Assembly (NCBI GenBank): GCA_963815775.1 | Contig: CAWFIB010000017.1 | Coordinates: forward strand, 30,272 to 94,271 | Reading direction: 5' to 3' | From: CAVVDY01 sp963815775 | GTDB lineage: Bacteria > Acidobacteriota > Terriglobia > Terriglobales > Acidobacteriaceae | Length of the DNA stretch: 64,000 nucleotides | Shown: positions 58,642 to 64,000 of the stretch, piece by piece | Numbering within the stretch: position 1 is the first letter of the stretch | Layout of the letters: every line of letters begins with the position of its first letter | The notes under the pieces: model-generated | Told to the model about the DNA's origin: nothing | The model's input: the letters and a program-made list of their open reading frames with translations, nothing else | The model's database searches: none | Position numbers and translations under genes: made by a program

Positions 58642-61119
58642 TCACACCCGCAACTCCACCACGGTGGCCCCGGCGCCTCCTTCGTTTTGCGGGGGCTCGG
58701 AGACCGCGGCAACGTGCGGATGCTGTTGCAGGAACTGGCGGATCGCCTTGCGCAGGATGCCCATGCCGCTGCCGTGCACGATGCGCACGCGGATGGCCCC
58801 GGCGAGAAATGCACGATCGACGAACTTTTCCACTGCGCTGGTGGCATCGTCCACGTTTTGCCCAATGACGTTGATTTCGGTCGGCACACCCTCGTCCTCG
58901 TGCGCCAGCGCCACGTTGATACCGCGCGCCCGGGCTGCCGAAACCGGATCGGCGCCGACACGCACTATGACGTCGGCTATGTCATCGCGCGCAACTTTCA
59001 TCTTCATCGGGCCGACCGCCACCTCGAAGGAATCGTCGTCGAAATGGCGCGTCACCTTGCCGTCACGGCCCAGCGACTTGAGCCGCACGGTGTCGCCGAC
59101 CGAGACCTGTTGCACCACATGGGGAGCGGCATGACGGTCACCGGCATCGGAGCCGGTGGTATGGGCGACGACCGTCGAATCGAACTGCTCGCGGAACTCA
59201 CGCCGCATTTTGGCGATGCGGCGCTCGGCGTCCTTCGACAGCTTCAACGCCTGGGCACGGTCCTGCACGGCGTTCACCGTCTCCCGCGCACGATATTCGA
59301 AGTCGCGCAGGACGCTCTCCAGCTTTTTCTCCAGCTCGCGGACCTTCTCACGCTGCTCCTTCTTGCCTTCGGCGGTAAGGTGATTGCGCTCGCGGGCCAG
59401 CTCCTGCTCGCGGTTGCGAAGCTCGACGCGTTCATGGTCGATCTCGCGCAGGTCGGAGTGCAGCTGGTCGAGAAAGCGCGCCACATCCTGCGCCTGCGAG
59501 GTGAGCCGCTGGCGAGCACCGGCGACGATTTGGTCATTCAGGCCGATCTGCTGCGCGATGTTGATGCCCGCCGACGCGCCAGGCACGCCCATACGCAGCT
59601 CGTAGGTTGGGGCCAGCGTGCGCTCGTCAAAGCCGACCGCAGCATTCAGCACGCCCGGAGTGTTTGCGGCGTAGACCTTCAGCGCAGTGTGGTGAGTCGA
59701 GACGATGCTCAGGCATCCGCGGCCGCGGAAGTAATCGGCAATGGCGACCGCCAGAGCTGCGCCTTCTTCCGGATCGGTGGCTGAGCCCAGCTCATCGAGC
59801 AGCACCAGCGAGTGCGCCTTCGTTTGCTGCGAGATGCGATTGATTTTGGTAACATGCGCGGAAAACGTCGACAGGTTCTGCTCAATCGACTGGTAATCGC
59901 CGATGTCGGCAAAGACACCGTCAAGGATCGGCAACTCCGCGCGCTCGGCGGGTACGGGCACGCCGGCCTGGGCCATCAAGGCCAGCAATCCAATGGTCTT
60001 CAAGGCGACGGTCTTGCCGCCGGTGTTCGGGCCGCTGATAACGACCTGGCGATGCCGGCCGTCGATCTCGACGGTTATGGGAACCACGGCGCCACCCTTC
60101 GGCTTGAGGGTGCGCTCCAGCAGCGGATGGCGGGCCTTGAGGAGGATGAGCGAATCGCGCTCGTCGGCTGCTTCAGCCTGGTCCTGCGCTTCCGGAAAGC
60201 TCACGGCAACGCAGTCATACTCCTGCGCGAACCGCGCCTTGGCGAACTGGAGTTCCAGCTCGCTCATGATGTCCACTGCGGCCGCGAGCGAGGCAGCATA
60301 CTCGCCGATGCGGCGGGTCATCTCCAGCAGGATGCGGTGGATCTCGGCCAGCTCTTCTTCGTTGAGCCGCACCAGCTCGTTGTTCTGCTCAATGGTCTCC
60401 AGCGGCTCCATGAAGACGGTCTGCCCGCTGGAGGAGGCCCCGTGCGCCACACCCTGCACGCGCCGGCGCTGCTCGGTCTTTACCGGGATGACGAAGCGGT
60501 CGCCGCGAATGGTGACCAGCTCATCCTGCACCGCACCGCCTTCGGAAAGGCGGCGTAGATAAGAGCGCAGCGACTCCTGAATGGAGCGCTTCTGTTTTTC
60601 GATTTCGCGCCGGATGCGGGCAAGTTCAGGAGAAGCGCGGTCGTCGAGTGTGCCGTCGGGCAGAATCTTGTTGCCAAAGTAACGGAGCAGCGGAGCGAAG
60701 TCGGCCAGCTCCTGCGAGAGCGCGGTCACCTCGTGCCAGTTGTCTTTGATGTGCACCGTGGGATGCAAGGCGATCTCGCGCCACTCGGCCGCGCGGTCGG
60801 CGAGCAAAAGGACCTCGCGGACCTCGGACAATTCCAGCACCGCGCCACCGATGCGTGACTTGTCGATCAGCAGGCCCGGATCGAGCAGCCCGTGAAAGTC
60901 GAAGCTGCCGCCGGTGCGCAGGTATCCGCGCAGCTCCTGGGTGAGCCGCTGCTGCCGCTCGATCCAAGCGCGCTCCTGTGCCGGAGCGAGCGCCAGTACG
61001 CACTCGCGTCCCAGCGGCGATGCGGTGTAGCCCGCGAGCATCTGGCGAAACTCATCGAACTCCAGCACGCGTTCGCTGGTGTGCGGCAGAGGTGAAGGTG
61101 AGAGCATGGACATATTCAT
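58642..61119 (-). CDS. mutS2: Endonuclease MutS2
   Basis: About 825 residues. The MutS-type core begins LEFDEFRQMLAGYTASPLGR, with the ATPase Walker A ISGPNTGGKTVALKTIGLLA, ABC-type signature and Walker B LVLLDELGSATDPEEGAALA. The coiled linker (about 530-660) precedes the C-terminal Smr nuclease domain, with INVIGQNVDDATSAVEKFVD and IVHGSGMGILRKAIRQFL (HGxG). MutS2 suppresses recombination or rescues collided ribosomes in different bacteria. Met starts at 61119, 61113 and 61107 cannot be separated. The gap before zwf (61120-61416) has CACGGAT-type repeat words. Confidence 0.95.
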   Translation of the reverse strand: MNMSMLSPSPLPHTSERVLEFDEFRQMLAGYTASPLGRECVLALAPAQERAWIERQQRLTQELRGYLRTGGSFDFHGLLDPGLLIDKSRIGGAVLELSEVREVLLLADRAAEWREIALHPTVHIKDNWHEVTALSQELADFAPLLRYFGNKILPDGTLDDRASPELARIRREIEKQKRSIQESLRSYLRRLSEGGAVQDELVTIRGDRFVIPVKTEQRRRVQGVAHGASSSGQTVFMEPLETIEQNNELVRLNEEELAEIHRILLEMTRRIGEYAASLAAAVDIMSELELQFAKARFAQEYDCVAVSFPEAQDQAEAADERDSLILLKARHPLLERTLKPKGGAVVPITVEIDGRHRQVVISGPNTGGKTVALKTIGLLALMAQAGVPVPAERAELPILDGVFADIGDYQSIEQNLSTFSAHVTKINRISQQTKAHSLVLLDELGSATDPEEGAALAVAIADYFRGRGCLSIVSTHHTALKVYAANTPGVLNAAVGFDERTLAPTYELRMGVPGASAGINIAQQIGLNDQIVAGARQRLTSQAQDVARFLDQLHSDLREIDHERVELRNREQELARERNHLTAEGKKEQREKVRELEKKLESVLRDFEYRARETVNAVQDRAQALKLSKDAERRIAKMRREFREQFDSTVVAHTTGSDAGDRHAAPHVVQQVSVGDTVRLKSLGRDGKVTRHFDDDSFEVAVGPMKMKVARDDIADVIVRVGADPVSAARARGINVALAHEDEGVPTEINVIGQNVDDATSAVEKFVDRAFLAGAIRVRIVHGSGMGILRKAIRQFLQQHPHVAAVSEPPQNEGGAGATVVELRV

Positions 61120-61416
61120 CGTAATCGAGAAGAAAGCTGCCAGCCACCAGCTATTAGCTATCAGCGTCCAGTCCAGCAACCGCGGATTGACGCGGACAAA
61201 CGCGGAAAGGCAGAAAAGAGAGCCACGGATCGGAGTGCAGCCTTGGAGAGAGTTCCAGTTGCGTTTCGAGGTGGCGGCTGACAAGTGAAACCGCCGGCTT
61301 CTTGTTGTAACCCTGCTTTCACGCCCGGGGTGCAGACTACCCACGGGGCTGGCTGTGCGGATACACTGTTCCCCGAGCAAAAACTACATCTCGTCATCGT
61401 CATACAAGGGGAGCGC

Positions 61417-62783
61417 ATGTCTCATCAATTGTCCGACGCATTGGTCTTCTTTGGCGCCACAGGAGACCTCGCCTACAAGAAGATCTTCCCGTCGCTGCAC
61501 AACATGGTGAGGCGGAACGCCCTGGACGTGCCCGTGATTGGCGTGGCGAAGTCAGGCTGGACGGTCGAGCAGCTCCACGACCGCGCCAGAGACAGCATCA
61601 TGAAGGCCGGCGGTGCGGTGGACGATGACGCCTTCAAGAAGCTGTGCGAACTGCTGCAATACATCGACGGCGACTACAAGGACGAGAAGACCTACCAGGC
61701 GATTCGCACCAAGTTGGGCGATGCCCAACTGCCCACCCACTATCTGGCGATTCCGCCGAGCATGTTTCCCGTGGTGGTGCAGGGGCTGGGGAAGTCGGGG
61801 CTGCCAAGAATGCCCGGGTCATTGTCGAAAAGCCGTTTGGGCGCGACCTGATCACCGCACGCAAGCTCAACGAGACGCTCCACCAGGTCTTTCCGGAAGA
61901 CTGCATCTACCGCATTGATCACTATCTGGGAAAAGAGGCGGTGGAAAACCTGCTGATCTTCCGCTTTGCCAACAGCTTCCTCGAGCCGATCTGGAACCGC
62001 AACTACGTTCACAGCGTGCAGATCACCATGGCGGAGTCGTTTGGGGTCGAGGGCCGCGGCAAATTTTACGAGGAGGCGGGCGCCATCCGCGACGTGGTGC
62101 AGAACCACATGCTGCAAGTTGTGGCGTTTCTCGCAATAGAGCCGCCCACCAGCATGTATGTCGACTCGGTGCGCGACGAGCAGGTGAAGATCTTCCGCAG
62201 CATTCCGCCGCTGAGCCCGGCCAATATCATTCGCGGGCAATTTCGCGGATATCGTGACGAGCCGGGTGTCTCGCCGCATTCTGACGTCGAAACCTTCGCT
62301 GCACTGCGGCTGGAGGTCGATTCGTGGCGCTGGTCGGGCGTGCCATTCCTCATCCGGGCGGGCAAGCGGCTGCCTACAACCGCAACCGAGGTTTACATTA
62401 AGCTGCGCAAGCCGCCGCTGGCCAAAGGCGGTCCGGAAGGGCGGAACTACTTCCGCTTCCGCCTGGGGCCCGACATCGAGATCAATATCGGCAGCCGCGT
62501 GAAGCGCCCGGGGCCGCTGATGGTGCCTATGCCGGTCGAGCTCTCAGCCGTGAAATACAGTTCCACCGACGAGATGGAAGCTTACGAGCGCTTGCTCACT
62601 GACGCGATGAAAGGCGATCCCGAGCTGTTCGTGCGGCAGGACGCAGTGGAGACCGCGTGGGCCATCGTCGATCCTATCCTGGGCGATTGCTGTCCGGTGG
62701 AAATGTACGAGCCGGGAAGCTGGGGGCCGCCGGATGCTCGCGAGCTGGCGGCAGACATAGGCGGCTGGCACGACCCGGAGTGA
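61417..62783 (+). pseudogene. zwf: Glucose-6-phosphate dehydrogenase with a single-base frameshift
   Basis: Starts at ATG 61417 (GGGGAG upstream) with FFGATGDLAYKKIFPSLHNM, the NADP-binding site, and runs to VVVQGLGKSG at about 61800. The following base is missing, so the frame drops. The shifted frame continues with RVIVEKPFGRDLITARKLNE, then RIDHYLGKEAVENLLIFR (the catalytic signature RIDHYLGKE), VGGxx-type IRDVVQNHMLQVVAFLAI and so on to 62783. The combined length is about 455 residues, near the normal 480-500. Oxidative pentose-phosphate entry is otherwise complete. It may be an assembly error. Confidence 0.82.
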
Positions 62784-62835
62784 TCGTATCCGCCTCAGCA
62801 GTGCGCGACCGCGACTCGGAACGAGCGCAAACAAT

Positions 62836-63075
62836 ATGAAGAAGCAGACTAAAACAAACGCGCGGCGGCCCAGCCGTATGCGTCCGGAATACGATTTCAG
62901 CAGAGGCGTCCGCGGCAAACATGCGCTCCGGTATTCATCCGGCAGCAATGTTGTTGTCCTGGCGCCCGACGTCGCCAGGCAATTTCCCACAGCGGACGAG
63001 GTGAACGAAACGTTACGCGCGGTTGCCAAGTTGATTGAACGCAAGAGAAGCCGCACGAGATCTGAAACAACCTAA
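62836..63075 (+). CDS. Small antitoxin-like hypothetical protein
   Basis: 79 residues. The motif MRPEYDFSRGVRGKHALRYS followed by NVVVLAPDVARQFPTADEVN resembles small bacterial proteins that often act as the antitoxin-like half of two-gene modules. No toxin is adjacent. The C-terminus is Arg/Lys-rich (LIERKRSRTRSETT). The stop overlaps the convergent glycosylase gene by four bases. The function is unproven. Confidence 0.68.
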   Translation: MKKQTKTNARRPSRMRPEYDFSRGVRGKHALRYSSGSNVVVLAPDVARQFPTADEVNETLRAVAKLIERKRSRTRSETT

Positions 63076-63779
63076 TGATTCGGACGTGTGGGCGACACGT
63101 ACGCGTTACCCGCGACAACGAACCGTAGCGGCTCGCGAACCGCTTTCGTGATGCCAATTCGTGGCGTGGCAATGATCTTTTCCGGCCGATAGCCATCGTC
63201 GGCAAACCACAAATCCGACCGCCGGGAGGCCATATCCTTCGCGTTATCTCGCTCGCGGGTGATACCGAGCGCCTGCGACATTCTTCCCGGACCGCTGGCA
63301 ATCAGGCGCAGTTGCGCCAGCCGAGGCGGCGAAGATAACTCCAGCCCACGCGCCTCGGCCATCGTTTCGATTCCCCCAACCGGCTTCATTGCCCGTAGCA
63401 GCACGCCTTCGGCATCGCCTTCGGGCATGCAGGAGACGTTCAGGCAGTAGTGATTGCCATAGATGAAATACACGTAGGCGTGGCCGGGAGGTCCAAACAG
63501 CACGGCATTGCGCGGGGTGCGACCCGAGTAAGCATGGGCTGCCGGATCGTCGGCTCCCAGGTATGCCTCGTCTTCCACGATGCGCCCAGCCAGCAACCTT
63601 CGGCCTTCACGACGCACCAGCAGCTTACCTAATAACTCGCGTGCAACCGTTACCGGATCGCGATCATAGAACGAGCGGGGAAGGATAACTGCATCGCGAA
63701 GGCGGCGGGCTTGCGACAGTCTCGCGCGGGATTCTTCGCTGTCCATTGCCGAAGGGGAGGGATGACGTTTGCCGCTCAC
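63072..63779 (-). CDS. 3-methyladenine DNA glycosylase (Aag/Mpg family)
   Basis: 235 residues. The family motif GRIVEDEAYLGADDPAAHAY carries the catalytic Glu, followed by GHAYVYFIYGNHYCLNVSCM and the C-terminal IASGPGRMSQALGITRERDN. This alkyladenine glycosylase removes 3-methyladenine and hypoxanthine from DNA. The start at ATG 63779 overlaps the preceding methyltransferase stop (ATGA), so the two are translationally coupled. It is convergent with the antitoxin-like gene. Confidence 0.93.
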   Translation of the reverse strand: MSGKRHPSPSAMDSEESRARLSQARRLRDAVILPRSFYDRDPVTVARELLGKLLVRREGRRLLAGRIVEDEAYLGADDPAAHAYSGRTPRNAVLFGPPGHAYVYFIYGNHYCLNVSCMPEGDAEGVLLRAMKPVGGIETMAEARGLELSSPPRLAQLRLIASGPGRMSQALGITRERDNAKDMASRRSDLWFADDGYRPEKIIATPRIGITKAVREPLRFVVAGNAYVSPTRPNH

Positions 63780-64000
63780 TCCTTGACGGATACCATGCGC
63801 AGGCGTTTGTAGTCGAGCACCCAGCGGCCATCAGAGAAAAGCCTTGGCCTGGCCAGTTCTTCCACTCGCCGAATAGCCCGAACACGCTGCTCGTGTGTGA
63901 GGGGATCCAGGGCAAAGCGGCAGAACATCTGCAGCCAGTTGGCCAGGCCGTCCCCAGCCCCGTCCAGCGGTGTTGGCCTGTCATAGCGCACGGCGAAGTC
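63776..64000 (-). CDS. Class I SAM methyltransferase, C-terminal part (5' partial)
   Basis: The frame is open to the window edge, giving 74 residues of the C-terminus: FAVRYDRPTPLDGAGDGLAN, then WLQMFCRFALDPLTHEQRVR and WVLDYKRLRMVSVKE. The ERPTPL-DG-GLxNWLxMF pattern and the closing DYxRLR strand match trans-aconitate-methyltransferase-like proteins. The SAM site lies outside the window. Its stop overlaps the start of the glycosylase gene by four bases. Confidence 0.78.
   Translation of the reverse strand, partial: DFAVRYDRPTPLDGAGDGLANWLQMFCRFALDPLTHEQRVRAIRRVEELARPRLFSDGRWVLDYKRLRMVSVKE

Noticed and set aside
58126..59784. 552-codon plus-strand open frame
   Set aside because: Antisense to mutS2 and the small membrane protein gene; low-complexity His/Arg-rich translation.

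Overview
The window looks like a chromosomal segment from a free-living, GC-rich, Gram-negative bacterium, most likely an Acidobacteriota (Terriglobia/Koribacter-like). The signs are two consecutive Oar-like TonB-dependent receptors (one with a carboxypeptidase-regulatory N-domain), a HAF-repeat protein with a decayed relative, DUF4382 and CsgG-type exported proteins, a TldD/TldE pair, LolA-like and BASS-type proteins, and intergenic spaces filled with small palindromic repeats. The taxonomic call is inference from gene content, because no rRNA gene is present.

Layout. 1-9.6 kb: TonB receptors, a solitary nuoA, a cation-diffusion facilitator and a small putative ribbon-helix-helix protein with an AT-rich 62-bp palindrome upstream. 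9.1-12.5 kb: universal stress protein, Nramp transporter, HxlR regulator with twin palindromic sites. 12.9-16.7 kb: HAF-repeat protein, a HAF-like pseudogene, a tRNA-Ser-like 3' remnant and a B12-binding radical SAM protein. 17-29 kb: metabolic and signalling genes (MBL hydrolase, BASS transporter, GNAT, M20 peptidase, SpoIIE-type phosphatase, membrane AlbA_2 protein, amidohydrolase, FkbM methyltransferase). 29.5-31.4 kb: a compact type II restriction-modification set (Xre control protein, HNH nuclease, D12-class adenine methyltransferase) beside a broken fragment of an amidohydrolase. 31.7-45.6 kb: HtrA protease, exported proteins, a frameshifted TIR gene, DUF4382 lipoprotein, lipase, frameshifted lysozyme-family gene, DinB, a short UvrC-like protein and two PD-(D/E)XK-like proteins. 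45.9-49 kb: TldD/TldE. 49.3-57.2 kb: the replication-origin neighbourhood (khpB-yidC-yidD-rnpA-rpmH on the minus strand, dnaA-dnaN on the plus strand). A small cassette (aspartic protease, partner ORF, putative RHH protein, nested operator-like dyads) lies between rpmH and dnaA. 57.4-64 kb: LolA-like protein, MutS2, frameshifted zwf, 3-methyladenine glycosylase and the tail of a methyltransferase.

How the genes work together. The khpB-yidC-yidD-rnpA-rpmH block serves membrane insertion and RNA processing, and dnaA/dnaN start replication. The dnaA-dnaN gap carries DnaA-box-like words and an AT-rich stretch, so it is the best oriC candidate. The restriction genes have the organisation of a C-protein-controlled type II system. 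TldD and TldE normally act as one heterodimeric protease.

The most interesting items are a 158-bp MITE-like element with 13-bp terminal inverted repeats and a second copy about 47 kb away; several operator-like palindromes beside small DNA-binding proteins (HxlR, two RHH-like proteins, restriction control protein); the cassette between rpmH and dnaA; and single-base frameshifts in TIR, lysozyme-family and zwf genes. At least two of these lie at G/C homopolymers, so assembly error must be excluded. I found no CRISPR array, rRNA, complete tRNA or classical insertion sequence.
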